DNA of 64,000 bases from Citrobacter youngae (GTDB lineage: Bacteria; Pseudomonadota; Gammaproteobacteria; Enterobacterales; Enterobacteriaceae), in assembly GCF_003818115.1 (NCBI RefSeq), contig NZ_RPOI01000002.1:1-64000 (forward strand). Direction: 5' to 3'. Shown here one piece after another: positions 1 to 10,638 of the stretch. Positions within the stretch are counted from its first letter, which is position 1. Every line of letters begins with the position of its first letter. The translations under genes were made by a program, and so were the position numbers. The notes under the pieces are model-generated. The model was not told the origin of the DNA, searched no databases, and worked only from the letters and a program-made list of their open reading frames with translations.

Positions 1-39
1 CTGATGGCCTTGTGCTTATCAGGCAACGCTATTCTGTTG

Positions 40-70
40 GCCGGATGCGGCGTTGCGCCGCCATCCGGCA
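40..70. repeat. REP-type palindrome downstream of murJ
   Basis: GCCGGATG at 40-47 pairs with CATCCGGC at 62-69 around a GC-rich loop, the usual form of enterobacterial REP/BIME palindromes. It lies just past the murJ stop codon, where such elements stabilise mRNA 3' ends or bind gyrase or IHF. No flanking gene is visible to the left; in E. coli the next gene would be flgN. Confidence 0.75.
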
Positions 71-81
71 TCGGATGTTCA

Positions 82-1617
<1,536 letters not shown>

Positions 1618-1840
1618 CTATGTTGTATTCCAGACTCTGAGGCAGAACCCCGCATAATCAGCCCATTTACCGGATAAGACATAAGCGCCGATATCCGATA
1701 ATTTCGCAGTGCCTGCTGGCAACGCCTTTGCGTCTTATCAAGCCAACAAACCAGTCAAGGGCTGAAAAGAGGTGTTATTTTTGAGTTGGCATATAGTACC
1801 TGGATTACATTGAATTACTACCGCCAGATGTTACAGGGGG

Positions 1841-2764
1841 TTATTCTGCCATCGCCTCCCGCCACAGCATTTCGACAACGCGCTGGGCCTGTAGCGCCTG
1901 TTCGCCTGCCGTCTGCGGAACCGTCTGATTTTGCACGCACTCAATAAAATGGCGTGCGCATCCGGCAAAACCACGCTGTTCTAGGGTGGTTTGCCAGCCT
2001 GCTACCGGCTTGTGCACTACGCCTTGCCCACGTTCCTCGCGCCATTCACGCATATCCGTAACGTCAATCAGGCCACCGTCCGTCACCGCCTGCACGCTCT
2101 CGCGTTGGCTACCAGCACGGCGGTGCATACTGGTGGTTATCTGTAGCTGATCGGCAGAAAAATGATGTTCAGCATAAAGCATTTCACCGATGTCATTTGT
2201 TAACAGCGTGCCACCATTAAGTTGAACCTTTCCTCCTGCCAGCCACAGCGCGGTGTCTATCACGTGCAGATAATCATCCAGCAGCGTAAAACGCAGATCG
2301 TGCGGCCCGACGCTGTTCGTACGGTGCTTGTCCATACGGACTGACGCCGCATTGCCCAACTGCACCTGTAGATCCTGATACAGCGGCGCAAAGCGACGAT
2401 TAAATCCAACCATTAGCGTCAGTTTTTTCCGCGCCGCCAGCTCCACCAGTTGTTCAGCTTCGCGCAGATTTTCTGCCAGCGGCTTGTCCACACAAACATG
2501 AACGCCGGCATTCAGCAACTCACTCACTACGGCGTAGTGAGTGGCGGTACTGGAATGAACGAAAACGGCATCGCAGGTTGCCGCTAAATTCTGTACGGAA
2601 TCAACGTATGGCATTCGCCAGGTCTCACAAATACGTTGCGCTTTTTCCCGCGAGGGAGACCATGCGCCCTGCAGCGTCCAGTCCGCAGATGCGCCCAACA
2701 CTGGCAACCATGCCTTTTGCGCGATGCCCCCTAACCCGACCACGCCAATACGCAATTTTCCCAC
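1841..2764 (-). CDS. mviM: Gfo/Idh/MocA-family oxidoreductase MviM
   Basis: Predicted NAD(P)-dependent dehydrogenase of 307 residues, the usual size. The N-terminal Rossmann fold shows GVVGLGGIAQKAW (residues about 7-19), and the family's dinucleotide/substrate motif appears as DKPLAEN. The substrate is unknown; the name comes from its position beside murJ (mviN). The start codon lies next to the end of yceH (stop at 2766), so yceH and mviM probably share a transcript. Assignment is by close similarity to E. coli YceM/MviM and by gene order. Confidence 0.93.
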   Translation of the reverse strand: MGKLRIGVVGLGGIAQKAWLPVLGASADWTLQGAWSPSREKAQRICETWRMPYVDSVQNLAATCDAVFVHSSTATHYAVVSELLNAGVHVCVDKPLAENLREAEQLVELAARKKLTLMVGFNRRFAPLYQDLQVQLGNAASVRMDKHRTNSVGPHDLRFTLLDDYLHVIDTALWLAGGKVQLNGGTLLTNDIGEMLYAEHHFSADQLQITTSMHRRAGSQRESVQAVTDGGLIDVTDMREWREERGQGVVHKPVAGWQTTLEQRGFAGCARHFIECVQNQTVPQTAGEQALQAQRVVEMLWREAMAE

Positions 2765-2765
2765 G

Positions 2766-3425
2766 TTAGTCTCCCAGGTGTGCCAATAACGAATCGAGCC
2801 GCTGTTTCAACTCTGCCACTTCGGTTTCCAGCGCTTCAACACGCGCCTGCAAATCTCCAGACGCCGCCTGCGGTTCATCTGCCGCAGCGAGTGACTCATC
2901 AACCTCGCCACAAAACAGGTGCATATAACGACTTTCTCGTTTCCCAGGTTCACGCGCCAGGCGGACCACATAAGGGCCATCTTCCCGGGTAGCCAGTTTC
3001 TCCAGCGTCGACTCCACTTCCGCCATATCGCTGAACTCATACATGCGGGATGCGCGGCTACGTAATTCACCCGGTGTTTGAGCGCCACGGAGTAACAGCG
3101 TGGTGATCAATGCCACTTCACCCGCGCTAAGCTTAAGATTGCCAAACTCTGAATTACAGAACCGCTGTTCGTATTTGGTCACGCGATTACCAAAGCCGCT
3201 AACCGTACGCAGAAAATGCCTTTTTACCAGGTTATCAAGCTGATCCTGCACGTCGGCTTCCGATAGATTCATCACCGGTTCACGGTTGGTTTTTTGATTA
3301 CACGCGGTCACCACACCATTCACGGAAAGGGGATATTGTTCCGGTGTAGTAACCTGTTTTTCTAATAAGCAGCCAATCACACGGGCTTCGGTGGCGGTTA
3401 ATTCGTATTTCATCGTCTTCTCCAT
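2766..3425 (-). CDS. yceH: YceH, DUF480 winged-helix protein
   Basis: Cytoplasmic protein of 219 residues (E. coli YceH is 215). It carries the two tandem winged-helix-like domains of DUF480: an N-terminal part with [19 protein letters not shown] and a middle part rich in helices. The C-terminal tail (about 185-215) looks like a short coiled coil, with regularly spaced Leu, Val and Glu. Biochemical function is unknown. The start [12 protein letters not shown] could also be the second Met (MKYEL, 3413), which is the E. coli start. It sits between rimJ and mviM on the same strand, as in E. coli. Confidence 0.93.
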   Translation of the reverse strand: MEKTMKYELTATEARVIGCLLEKQVTTPEQYPLSVNGVVTACNQKTNREPVMNLSEADVQDQLDNLVKRHFLRTVSGFGNRVTKYEQRFCNSEFGNLKLSAGEVALITTLLLRGAQTPGELRSRASRMYEFSDMAEVESTLEKLATREDGPYVVRLAREPGKRESRYMHLFCGEVDESLAAADEPQAASGDLQARVEALETEVAELKQRLDSLLAHLGD

Positions 3426-3448
3426 TATTCAGGCCGTGCGCCTGAAAC

Positions 3449-4033
3449 TTAGCGACCGGGGGTCCATTCTGATGTTGTCAACGCCGTCAGCACATGATCG
3501 CGCCACTGTCCATCAATCAGCAGATAGTCTTTTGCATACCCTTCTTTCTCAAAGCCGAGTCGCGCCAGCAAATCGCCGCTACGCTTATTGTGTGGCATGT
3601 AATTCGCCATAATGCGGTGAATATGTTGCGTCCGCTGCACATAACGAATAGCGGCGGTCAGGGCTTCGTACATCAGCCCCTGCCCTTGCCACTTCTGCGC
3701 AATGGAATAACCGAGATAACAGGCGTGGAAAGATCCACGCACCACGTTCGAGAAGTTCGCAACGCCGATAATTTCTTTTTCGTCAGGATCGAGCAACGCG
3801 AAATACCAGGCTGTGCCTTGTTTATGGAATTCAGAGATCATGCTCAGACGCGCCTGCCAGCCAGAGGGGTAGCAGTGGCTTTCATCGCGGATAGGTTCCC
3901 AGGGCTTTAAGAAATGACGATTCTCTGCGTAATAATCTGCCAGACGCCAGGCATCACGCTCATGCACCAAACGCACGACCAGGCGGTCCGTGGTTAAGCG
4001 CACTTTTGGCACGTTACTGCGATAGCCAAACAT
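3449..4033 (-). CDS. rimJ: Ribosomal protein S5 N-alanine acetyltransferase RimJ
   Basis: GNAT-family acetyltransferase that acetylates the N-terminal alanine of ribosomal protein S5. I chose the start [13 protein letters not shown] (194 residues), exactly the E. coli length; the reading frame stays open 13 codons further upstream. The acetyl-CoA-binding region is visible as [13 protein letters not shown] (about 115-127), and the C-terminal [21 protein letters not shown] is typical of RimJ. It is divergent from mdtH across a 260-bp promoter region and leads into yceH. Confidence 0.95.
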   Translation of the reverse strand: MFGYRSNVPKVRLTTDRLVVRLVHERDAWRLADYYAENRHFLKPWEPIRDESHCYPSGWQARLSMISEFHKQGTAWYFALLDPDEKEIIGVANFSNVVRGSFHACYLGYSIAQKWQGQGLMYEALTAAIRYVQRTQHIHRIMANYMPHNKRSGDLLARLGFEKEGYAKDYLLIDGQWRDHVLTALTTSEWTPGR

Positions 4034-4293
4034 TCTATACCTACTCCTTCCCGTAACGTCTTCAATACGCAATTCGCATTACTATACCTGTGCAAATACA
4101 CCGTGTGAAAAGAGCAAAATGCCATTTTTTGAATTATTCACACATTTTGATGAAAACTATCTATCAAGACTGACTTTTGATAAAAAAATATTGTCCCGCC
4201 AAGGGTGGGAAAAGCACAAACGACACCGCAGAATAGAAGGTGCTTATCTTTTAAACTCTCCACCGAGTGACGAGTTTTTTCCCTGGAGGGGAA

Positions 4294-5502
4294 ATGTCGC
4301 AAGTCTCGCAGGCAAGGAACCTGGGTAAATATTTCCTGCTCATCGATAATATGCTGGTCGTGCTGGGTTTCTTTGTCGTTTTCCCACTGATCTCTATCCG
4401 TTTCGTCGACCAAATGGGCTGGGCCGCCGTGATGGTCGGTATCGCACTTGGATTGCGCCAATTTATCCAGCAAGGTCTGGGGATTTTTGGCGGCGCAATT
4501 GCTGACCGCTTTGGTGCCAAACCGATGATTGTGACCGGTATGCTGATGCGTGCCGCCGGGTTCGCCACGATGGGGATTGCACACGAACCCTGGCTATTGT
4601 GGTTCTCCTGTTTCCTCTCCGGTTTAGGTGGTACGTTATTCGACCCGCCCCGCTCGGCGCTGGTGGTCAAACTGATCCGCCCAGAAAAGCGCGGGCGTTT
4701 TTTTTCTATTCTGATGATGCAGGACAGTGCCGGTGCCGTGGTCGGCGCATTGCTCGGCAGTTGGCTGTTACAGTACGATTTCCGTCTGGTTTGCGCCGTA
4801 GGCGCGATTTTGTTCGTTCTGTGCGCCGCGTTTAACGCCTGGCTACTTCCGGCATGGAAGCTATCTACCGTGAAGATTCCCGTGCGCGAAGGCATGAGCC
4901 ATGTGATGCATGACAAACGCTTTGTCACCTATGTCCTGACGCTGGCGGGGTATTACATGCTGGCGGTACAGGTTATGTTGATGCTGCCGATTATGGTTAA
5001 TGATATCGCCGGTTCGCCGGCCGCCGTGAAGTGGATGTATGCCATCGAAGCGTGTCTCTCTTTAACGCTGCTCTACCCTATCGCCCGCTGGAGTGAAAAA
5101 CGTTTTCGTCTTGAACATCGGCTGATGGCAGGCCTGCTGATCATGTCTCTTAGCATGATGCCCATCGGTCTGGTCGGGAATTTACAGCAGCTTTTCACCC
5201 TGATTTGCACCTTCTATATCGGTTCTATCATCGCCGAACCGGCGCGCGAGACGTTGAGCGCGTCGTTGGCAAATGCGCGCGCACGGGGCAGTTACATGGG
5301 CTTTAGCCGCCTCGGATTAGCCATCGGCGGTGCCATCGGTTATATCGGTGGCGGCTGGCTGTTTGACATGGGTAAAGCACTGTCACAGCCAGAACTCCCG
5401 TGGATGATGCTCGGCATTATCGGCTTTATCACCTTCCTCGCGCTGGGTTGGCAGTTTAGCCATAAACGCCCGTCACGCGGCATGCTGGAACCTGATGCCT
5501 GA
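4294..5502 (+). CDS. mdtH: MFS multidrug transporter MdtH
   Basis: Inner-membrane drug:proton antiporter of the major facilitator superfamily, 402 residues as in E. coli. About 12 membrane segments are visible, with the MFS loop 2-3 motif as [12 protein letters not shown]. In E. coli, overexpression raises resistance to norfloxacin and enoxacin. The start [10 protein letters not shown] is preceded by a strong ribosome site (GGAGGGG at 4285-4291). Downstream, E. coli has grxB, but here yceB follows after only 116 bp. Confidence 0.95.
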   Translation: MSQVSQARNLGKYFLLIDNMLVVLGFFVVFPLISIRFVDQMGWAAVMVGIALGLRQFIQQGLGIFGGAIADRFGAKPMIVTGMLMRAAGFATMGIAHEPWLLWFSCFLSGLGGTLFDPPRSALVVKLIRPEKRGRFFSILMMQDSAGAVVGALLGSWLLQYDFRLVCAVGAILFVLCAAFNAWLLPAWKLSTVKIPVREGMSHVMHDKRFVTYVLTLAGYYMLAVQVMLMLPIMVNDIAGSPAAVKWMYAIEACLSLTLLYPIARWSEKRFRLEHRLMAGLLIMSLSMMPIGLVGNLQQLFTLICTFYIGSIIAEPARETLSASLANARARGSYMGFSRLGLAIGGAIGYIGGGWLFDMGKALSQPELPWMMLGIIGFITFLALGWQFSHKRPSRGMLEPDA

Positions 5503-5618
5503 TAGCTGACCAGACGTCCCGGACTCAATTTCAGTTTTTTCTGCTGGTGCCCGGGCCGCTGGTGCTGGATGCTGCTTTGTGTCACGATTACGCCACAAGT
5601 ATCATGTTGAGGAACCCC

Positions 5619-6179
5619 ATGAAAAAGATTTTTTTTGCTGCTGCACTGATTGTCAGCGGCCTGTTGGTTGGTTGTAATCAACTCACACAATACACGGTTA
5701 GCGAGCAAGAGATTAATCAGGCACTGGCTAAGCATAACGACTTCTCGAAAGATATTGGTCTGCCTGGCGTTGCTGAAGCCCACATCGTACTGACCAATCT
5801 CGCCAGCCAGATTGGTCGCGAAGAACCGAATAAAGTGACTCTGACAGGCGACGCCAATCTGGATATGAATTCCCTTTTTGGTAGCCAGAAAGCGACCATG
5901 AAGTTGAAGTTAAAAGCATTGCCAGTCTTCAATAAAGAAAAAGGCGCGATTTATCTGCAAGAAATGGAAGTGGTCGATGCGACCGTCACACCAGAGAAAA
6001 TGCAATCTGTACTGCAAACTCTGATGCCCTACTTAAATCAGTCGCTGCGGAATTACTTTAACCAGCAACCGGCCTACATTCTGCGTGAAGACAGCAGCAA
6101 AGGCGAAGCATTGGCGAAAAAACTGGCGAAAGGGATTGAGGTTAAACCGGGTGAAATCATTATCCCGTTCACCGATTAA
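5619..6179 (+). CDS. yceB: Lipoprotein YceB (DUF1439)
   Basis: Envelope lipoprotein of 186 residues, same length as in E. coli. The signal peptide MKKIFFAAALIVSGLLVGC ends in a lipobox LVGC with the lipidated cysteine at residue 19. The mature part is a DUF1439 domain resembling the lipid-binding SMP-like fold; the exact role is unknown. The start was placed at the signal peptide, with GAGGAA just upstream; the 24 upstream in-frame codons are not conserved. A strong terminator follows at once. Confidence 0.93.
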   Translation: MKKIFFAAALIVSGLLVGCNQLTQYTVSEQEINQALAKHNDFSKDIGLPGVAEAHIVLTNLASQIGREEPNKVTLTGDANLDMNSLFGSQKATMKLKLKALPVFNKEKGAIYLQEMEVVDATVTPEKMQSVLQTLMPYLNQSLRNYFNQQPAYILREDSSKGEALAKKLAKGIEVKPGEIIIPFTD

Positions 6180-6188
6180 TAAACAACA

Positions 6189-6212
6189 GGGCGCTAATGC
6201 GCCCTTTTTTTT
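6189..6212 (+). terminator. Rho-independent terminator after yceB
   Basis: GGGCGC/GCGCCC stem with a TAAT loop (6189-6204) followed by eight T residues. It separates yceB from the regulated pyrC promoter immediately downstream. Confidence 0.9.
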
Positions 6213-6219
6213 CGTGCAA

Positions 6220-6235
6220 ACGAAAACGTTTCCGC
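6220..6235 (+). promoter_or_regulatory. PurR operator in the pyrC promoter
   Basis: ACGAAAACGTTTCCGC fits the 16-bp PurR palindrome with its central CG. E. coli pyrC is repressed by PurR at this position, just upstream of the transcription start. The assignment rests on the match and location; it has not been tested here. Confidence 0.75.
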
Positions 6236-6248
6236 TTATCCTTTGTTT

Positions 6249-6275
6249 CCGGCAAAAAAGACTATCCTCAGCCGG
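6249..6275 (+). promoter_or_regulatory. pyrC leader hairpin (pyrimidine-sensing start-site switch)
   Basis: CCGGC at 6249-6253 pairs with GCCGG at 6271-6275, which overlaps the GGAG ribosome site of pyrC. In E. coli and Salmonella, high CTP favours transcripts that begin at the upstream C and fold this hairpin, blocking translation; low CTP moves the start to a downstream G and the hairpin is lost. All parts of that mechanism are visible here. Confidence 0.8.
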
Positions 6276-6284
6276 AGCATATTA

Positions 6285-7331
6285 ATGACTGCACCATCCC
6301 AGGTTTTAAAGATCCGCCGCCCAGACGACTGGCACCTTCACCTTCGCGATGGCGACATGTTGAAAACTGTCGTGCCTTATACCAGTGAAACTTATGGTCG
6401 CGCGATCGTTATGCCAAACCTCGCTCCGCCGGTCACGACAGTTGATGCGGCCATTGCGTACCGTCAGCGCATTCTGGACGCTGTACCCGCCGGACATAGC
6501 TTTACTCCGTTAATGACCTGCTACTTAACGGACACGCTGGATCCTAATGAACTTGAGCGTGGATTCAATGAAGGCGTCTTCACCGCCGCGAAACTTTATC
6601 CCGCTAATGCAACAACCAACTCGACACAGGGTGTAACCTCGGTCGATGCCATTATGCCGGTACTGGAGCGCATGGAAAAATTGGGGATGCCACTGTTGGT
6701 GCACGGTGAAGTGACGCACGCTGATATCGACATTTTCGATCGCGAAGCACGTTTCATCGAAACGGTGATGGATCCCTTACGTCAGCGTTTAACCGCGCTA
6801 AAAGTGGTGTTTGAACATATCACGACCAAAGATGCCGCCGAATACGTGCGCGATGGCAACGAGCTTCTTGCAGCAACCATCACACCGCAGCATTTAATGT
6901 TTAACCGCAACCATATGCTGGTCGGTGGAATTCGTCCGCATCTGTACTGCCTGCCAATACTCAAACGTAACGTTCACCAGCAGGCGCTGCGTGAACTGGT
7001 TGCCAGCGGATTCAATCGCGCATTCCTGGGTACCGACTCCGCACCGCATGCGCGTCATCGTAAAGAGTCCAGTTGCGGCTGTGCGGGCTGCTTTAATGCG
7101 CCAACCGCGCTGGGCAGCTATGCCACTGTGTTCGAAGAGATGAACGCCCTGGACCATTTCGAAGCCTTCTGCTCACTCAATGGCCCACAGTTCTATGGTT
7201 TGCCGGTGAATGAGACCTTTATTGAGCTGGAACGCGTGGAGCACCTGGTCCCGGAGAACATTGCGTTGGAAAACGATACGTTGGTGCCTTTCCTTGGCGG
7301 TGAAACGGTACGCTGGTCAGTAAAACGCTAA
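6285..7331 (+). CDS. pyrC: Dihydroorotase PyrC
   Basis: Zinc amidohydrolase that interconverts N-carbamoyl-L-aspartate and L-dihydroorotate in pyrimidine synthesis; cytoplasmic. At 348 residues it matches E. coli. Metal ligands are visible: HLH at 17-19, the carboxylated lysine at 103 in FTAAKLYP, His in LLVHGE, His in VFEHITT and the catalytic Asp in LGTDSAPH. The start MTAPSQVL is chosen because the leader hairpin masks the GGAG in front of it; the open frame continues 14 codons upstream. It is regulated by PurR and by CTP/GTP-dependent start selection (see the leader features). Confidence 0.98.
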   Translation: MTAPSQVLKIRRPDDWHLHLRDGDMLKTVVPYTSETYGRAIVMPNLAPPVTTVDAAIAYRQRILDAVPAGHSFTPLMTCYLTDTLDPNELERGFNEGVFTAAKLYPANATTNSTQGVTSVDAIMPVLERMEKLGMPLLVHGEVTHADIDIFDREARFIETVMDPLRQRLTALKVVFEHITTKDAAEYVRDGNELLAATITPQHLMFNRNHMLVGGIRPHLYCLPILKRNVHQQALRELVASGFNRAFLGTDSAPHARHRKESSCGCAGCFNAPTALGSYATVFEEMNALDHFEAFCSLNGPQFYGLPVNETFIELERVEHLVPENIALENDTLVPFLGGETVRWSVKR

Positions 7332-7366
7332 AAAAGTGTAGCCTCCTGTTGTCAACTGGCGCAGTT

Positions 7367-7386
7367 AACTGTATAAATAACCAGTA
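7367..7386 (+). promoter_or_regulatory. LexA box upstream of dinI
   Basis: AACTGTATAAATAACCAGTA has the CTG-N10-CAG core and AT-rich spacer of an SOS box, 19 bp before the dinI start. It explains DNA-damage induction of dinI. Confidence 0.9.
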
Positions 7387-7405
7387 TAAACAACAGGGGG
7401 CTATT

Positions 7406-7651
7406 ATGCGTATTGAAGTCACTATTGCCAAAACTTCACCTTTACCAGCCGGTGCTATCGACGCGCTGGCAGATGAACTCTCCCGCCGTATTCATCATCA
7501 TTTTCCGGATAACGAAGGTAACGTTACCGTTCGTTATGCCGGTACCAACAACTTGTCGGTTATTGGCGCAACAAAAGAGGACAAAGAACGCATCAGCGAA
7601 ATCCTACAGGAAACCTGGGAAAGCGCGGATGACTGGTTCATCAACGAATAA
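7406..7651 (+). CDS. dinI: DNA damage-inducible protein DinI
   Basis: Small cytoplasmic SOS modulator (81 residues, as in E. coli) that binds RecA filaments, stabilising them and tempering LexA and UmuD cleavage. The acidic C-terminal helix that mimics DNA is visible as EILQETWESADDWF. The start MRIEVTIAK is preceded by AGGGGG and sits right behind a LexA box. Close match to E. coli DinI, followed by a terminator. Confidence 0.96.
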   Translation: MRIEVTIAKTSPLPAGAIDALADELSRRIHHHFPDNEGNVTVRYAGTNNLSVIGATKEDKERISEILQETWESADDWFINE

Positions 7652-7678
7652 AAAATGATATGCAGTGATGTTTGTTTG

Positions 7679-7700
7679 CCGGGTCGCCCCGGCTTTTTTA
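7679..7700 (+). terminator. Terminator after dinI
   Basis: GCCGGG/CCCGGC stem with a TCGC loop at 7679-7694, then a T-run. Confidence 0.88.
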
Positions 7701-7990
7701 TGCGTGCATCCTTTAAATCAATCTTGCATTCACCACGCTAGCAGATAATTTATATTAAACACATTGATTATCTTTTAATCAAAACACCAAAATAATTGCA
7801 CAACATGCTAAAAAAAAATGAATGACATGTTGTTTTATTAATCATATAACACTGAAAACAAAAAATTTATGCGCCGCCCTCTTTAAATTTTCAATGAATA
7901 CCCTTATTTATTGATATACTGAAGTTGCTTCAGAAAAAAACGCATTGAACCTCGAAAACCGTTGTCTAGTAACACGAATTAGGGGGCATG
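7701..7990 (+). other. AT-rich region upstream of bssS
   Basis: This gene-free stretch between the dinI terminator and bssS is strongly AT-rich, with many A and T runs of the kind bound by H-NS or IHF. It must hold the bssS promoter, but I could not pick a convincing -35/-10 pair. No small ORF with a good ribosome site was found. Confidence 0.5.
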
Positions 7991-8245
7991 ATGGAAAAGA
8001 ATAATGAAGTCATTCAGACTCATCCGCTTGTAGGATGGGACATCAGCACTGTTGATAGCTACGATGCGCTGATGCTGCGTTTGCACTACCAGACCCCGAA
8101 TCGTCCGGACCCGGATGGGACTGAGGTCGGTCAAACGCTCTGGTTAACCACTGATGTTGCCAGGCAATTTATTTCGATATTAGAAGCCGGAATCGCTAAA
8201 ATTGAATCTGGCGATTACCAGGTAAATGAGTATCAGCGACATTAA
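7991..8245 (+). CDS. bssS: Biofilm regulator BssS
   Basis: Small cytoplasmic protein of 84 residues, same length as E. coli BssS (YceP), which affects biofilm formation, indole and autoinducer-2 responses by an unknown mechanism. Strong conservation in QTHPLVGWDISTVDSYDALM and in the C-terminal half. The start MEKNNE (7991) is preferred over the Met one codon earlier because AGGGGG at 7981-7986 spaces better. A terminator lies 21 bp after the stop. Confidence 0.94.
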   Translation: MEKNNEVIQTHPLVGWDISTVDSYDALMLRLHYQTPNRPDPDGTEVGQTLWLTTDVARQFISILEAGIAKIESGDYQVNEYQRH

Positions 8246-8266
8246 ACCTGATACATCACACCATCA

Positions 8267-8293
8267 AAAGGCACCTTCATGGTGCCTTTCTTA
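8267..8293 (+). terminator. Terminator after bssS
   Basis: AAAGGCACC at 8267-8275 pairs with GGTGCCTTT at 8281-8289 across a TTCAT loop, followed by a T-rich tail. Confidence 0.85.
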
Positions 8294-8342
8294 TTTGCAG
8301 GTTGAATATTCCGGGTCAGTTATTTACTCTGCTATACCTGTC

Positions 8343-8498
8343 ATACTTCAAGTTGCATATGCGTTGGCTTTATTACTCGGCCCATCCCTGGGATTCGCTG
8401 CGTCGCCGCGTGATTCGGCCTTACGGCCTCACCCCTTCGGGGGCGCTGTTCAAAACGGCCCGGGCGTTTGGTCCTGCAACTCGAATTATTTAAGGTAT
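8343..8498. repeat. ERIC/IRU-like intergenic repeat
   Basis: The left end reads ATACTTCAAGTTGCATATG and the right end TGCAACTCGAATTATTTAAG followed by GTAT; these are imperfect inverted termini characteristic of ERIC (IRU) elements. The GC-rich centre, with CGGCCTTACGGCC and CCCCTTCGGGGGC hairpins, differs from the classical 127-bp ERIC core and makes this copy about 156 bp. It lies between the bssS terminator and solA, ending 26 bp before the solA start codon. Confidence 0.65.
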
Positions 8499-8524
8499 AC
8501 TATCGCGATTGCAGAGAGAAGCGG

Positions 8525-9643
8525 ATGAAATACGACTTAATCATTATTGGCAGCGGTTCCGTGGGCGCCGCAGCCGGATACTACGCCACTCGCGCCGGTC
8601 TCAACGTTCTGATGATCGATGCGCATATGCCACCGCATCAACAGGGCAGCCACCACGGCGATACACGATTAATTCGTCATGCGTATGGCGAAGGTGAAAA
8701 ATACGTTCCGCTGGTGCTACGTGCGCAAACATTGTGGGATGAACTTTCCGCACAAAATGAAGAGCCTGTTTTTGTTCGCTCTGGCGTTATCAACCTGGGT
8801 CCTGCAGATTCGACCTTTTTAGCGACCGTGGCGCAAAGTGCCAAACAGTGGCAACTCAATGTCGAACAGCTGGATGCAGCAGCCATCATGACTCGCTGGC
8901 CAGAAATTCGCGTGCCTGAAAACTATATCGGGCTGTTTGAAGCCGAATCCGGTTTTTTGCGCAGTGAGCTAGCCATTAAAACCTGGATTCGCCTGGCTGA
9001 AGAGGCAGGTTGTGCGCAGTTGTTTAAATGCCCCGTCACGGCAATTCATCACCACGATGATGGCGTAACGGTTGCAACAGCCGATGGTGACTACCACGCG
9101 AAAAAAGTTGTCGTCAGCGCCGGCACCTGGGTCAAGGCATTATTGCCTGAACTGCCGATACAGCCGGTGCGTAAGGTATTCGCATGGTATCAGGCTGACG
9201 GGCGCTACAGTGTCAAAAACAAATTCCCGGCATTTACCGGCGAACTGCCTAATGGCGATCAATACTACGGTTTTCCGGCTGAAAATGACGAGTTAAAAAT
9301 TGGCAGGCATAACGGCGGACAGGTCATTCATTCACCTGAAGAACGTAAACCGTTTGCCGCTGTCGCCAGCGATGGTTCGGAAGCCTTCCCATTCCTGCGC
9401 GCTATTTTGCCTGGCATCGGCTGTTGTCTGCATGGTGCATCCTGTACTTACGATAACTCGCCAGATGAAGACTTCATTATCGATACGCTGCCAGACCATG
9501 ACAACACGCTGGTGATTACCGGACTCAGCGGACACGGTTTTAAGTTTGCTTCCGTACTGGGCGAAATTGCGGCTGAGTTTGCCCAGGGTAAACCGTCAGC
9601 CTTTGACCTGACGCCATTCAGGCTGTCCCGTTTTAAGCGATAA
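8525..9643 (+). CDS. solA: N-methyl-L-tryptophan oxidase SolA
   Basis: FAD-dependent amine oxidase of the sarcosine oxidase (MSOX) family that demethylates N-methyl-L-tryptophan and related N-methyl amino acids, releasing formaldehyde and hydrogen peroxide. The Rossmann FAD motif is [15 protein letters not shown] (about 7-21); the cysteine pair in GIGCCLHG includes the covalent flavin attachment site known from E. coli SolA. 372 residues, as in E. coli. The start MKYDLIIIG was chosen because the FAD motif must begin there; the frame is open 19 codons upstream, into the ERIC-like element. That element places a TATACT sequence 29 bp before the start. Confidence 0.95.
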   Translation: MKYDLIIIGSGSVGAAAGYYATRAGLNVLMIDAHMPPHQQGSHHGDTRLIRHAYGEGEKYVPLVLRAQTLWDELSAQNEEPVFVRSGVINLGPADSTFLATVAQSAKQWQLNVEQLDAAAIMTRWPEIRVPENYIGLFEAESGFLRSELAIKTWIRLAEEAGCAQLFKCPVTAIHHHDDGVTVATADGDYHAKKVVVSAGTWVKALLPELPIQPVRKVFAWYQADGRYSVKNKFPAFTGELPNGDQYYGFPAENDELKIGRHNGGQVIHSPEERKPFAAVASDGSEAFPFLRAILPGIGCCLHGASCTYDNSPDEDFIIDTLPDHDNTLVITGLSGHGFKFASVLGEIAAEFAQGKPSAFDLTPFRLSRFKR

Positions 9644-9651
9644 TTGATCAA

Positions 9652-9675
9652 TGGCCTCGTTGGTGAGGCCATTTT
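9652..9675 (+). terminator. Terminator after solA
   Basis: TGGCCTC and GAGGCCA form a stem around GTTGGT at about 9652-9671, followed by TTTT. It overlaps the region just before yceO. Confidence 0.7.
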
Positions 9676-9695
9676 AAATGACAGGAATAACATTG

Positions 9696-9809
9696 ATGCG
9701 CCGCATCTTTAACTATCTGGTTAATAATATTCGCGAGCATTTCATGCTCTACATTATTTTATGGTCGCTGCTGGCGATTATGGACGTCATATATATTATG
9801 TTCTTCTAA
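9696..9809 (+). CDS. yceO: Small membrane protein YceO (DUF2770)
   Basis: A 37-residue protein beginning [18 protein letters not shown] and ending in a hydrophobic span, [13 protein letters not shown]. It aligns along its whole length with E. coli YceO (46 residues), including NNIREH and LLAIMD. A start at 9678 would add six residues, but AGGA at 9683-9686 can serve only the 9696 start. Probably a single-pass inner-membrane peptide; function unknown. It keeps its E. coli position between solA and yceJ. Confidence 0.85.
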   Translation: MRRIFNYLVNNIREHFMLYIILWSLLAIMDVIYIMFF

Positions 9810-10070
9810 TCTATATGCGCTGACATTAATTGACAAAAACTGATAATTTCTTAATTTCATTGCAATAAACTGAATAACATAATTTTCATCCTTCCTTGTT
9901 TTCAAGCCCTTCTCAATGGCCACTCACACTAACGATTTGATGATTGCGCCTTTAATCAATCAATTTTATTGAAATAAAAACAAATATCATCACCATTGTT
10001 ATTTATTAGTTGCATTAATGTCTTTTACGCGCCATTTTCATTCACTTCTGAAATATCTAACGGTGTATTT

Positions 10071-10637
10071 ATGCAATTCAATAATAGTCCACAGCGCTAT
10101 GGCGTGGTGTCTGCCGCATTACACTGGCTGGTCGCTATTGCCGTCTATGGCATGTTTGCTCTGGGTTTATGGATGGTAACACTCAGTTATTACGATGGTT
10201 GGTATCACCAGGCGCCTGAACTGCATAAAAGTATCGGTGTGTTGCTGATGATGGGACTGGTTGTCCGCATTGTCTGGCGGGTTGTTTCCCCTCCCCCTGC
10301 CGCACTGAAAAGCTATTCCCGTTTAACCCGTATTGCGGCGGCATTGGGCCACCTCACGCTGTATACCCTGCTTTTTTCTATTGGCATCAGCGGCTATCTG
10401 ATCTCTACCGCAGACGGTAAAGCAATAAGCGTATTTGGTTGGTTCGATGTTCCCGCCACGTTTGCCAACGCAGGCGTGCAAGCTGACATCGCCGGTAGCG
10501 TGCACCTGTGGCTCGCGTGGGCCGTGGTGGTTTTATCACTTCTGCATGGGTTAATGGCCCTGAAACATCACTTTATCGATAACGACGATACCCTTAATCG
10601 CATGTTGGGAAAATCGTCATCTGACTATGGAGCTTAA
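10071..10637 (+). CDS. yceJ: Cytochrome b561 homologue YceJ
   Basis: Inner-membrane di-heme cytochrome b561 family protein of 188 residues with four membrane spans. Candidate heme-ligand histidines are seen in [33 protein letters not shown] and [11 protein letters not shown]. It probably carries electrons between the quinone pool and the periplasm. It is followed by yceI with no gap (stop 10637, next start 10639), so the two form an operon. The start [11 protein letters not shown] fits the family; 25 upstream in-frame codons do not. Confidence 0.92.
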   Translation: MQFNNSPQRYGVVSAALHWLVAIAVYGMFALGLWMVTLSYYDGWYHQAPELHKSIGVLLMMGLVVRIVWRVVSPPPAALKSYSRLTRIAAALGHLTLYTLLFSIGISGYLISTADGKAISVFGWFDVPATFANAGVQADIAGSVHLWLAWAVVVLSLLHGLMALKHHFIDNDDTLNRMLGKSSSDYGA

Positions 10638-10638
10638 A

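Noticed and set aside
4251..4928. Minus-strand open frames (up to 225 codons) across mdtH
   Set aside because: They overlap a clear MFS transporter on the other strand; no similarity or signal seen.
8226..8528. 100-codon open frame from the end of bssS through the ERIC-like element
   Set aside because: It crosses a terminator and a non-coding repeat; no ribosome site and no protein similarity.
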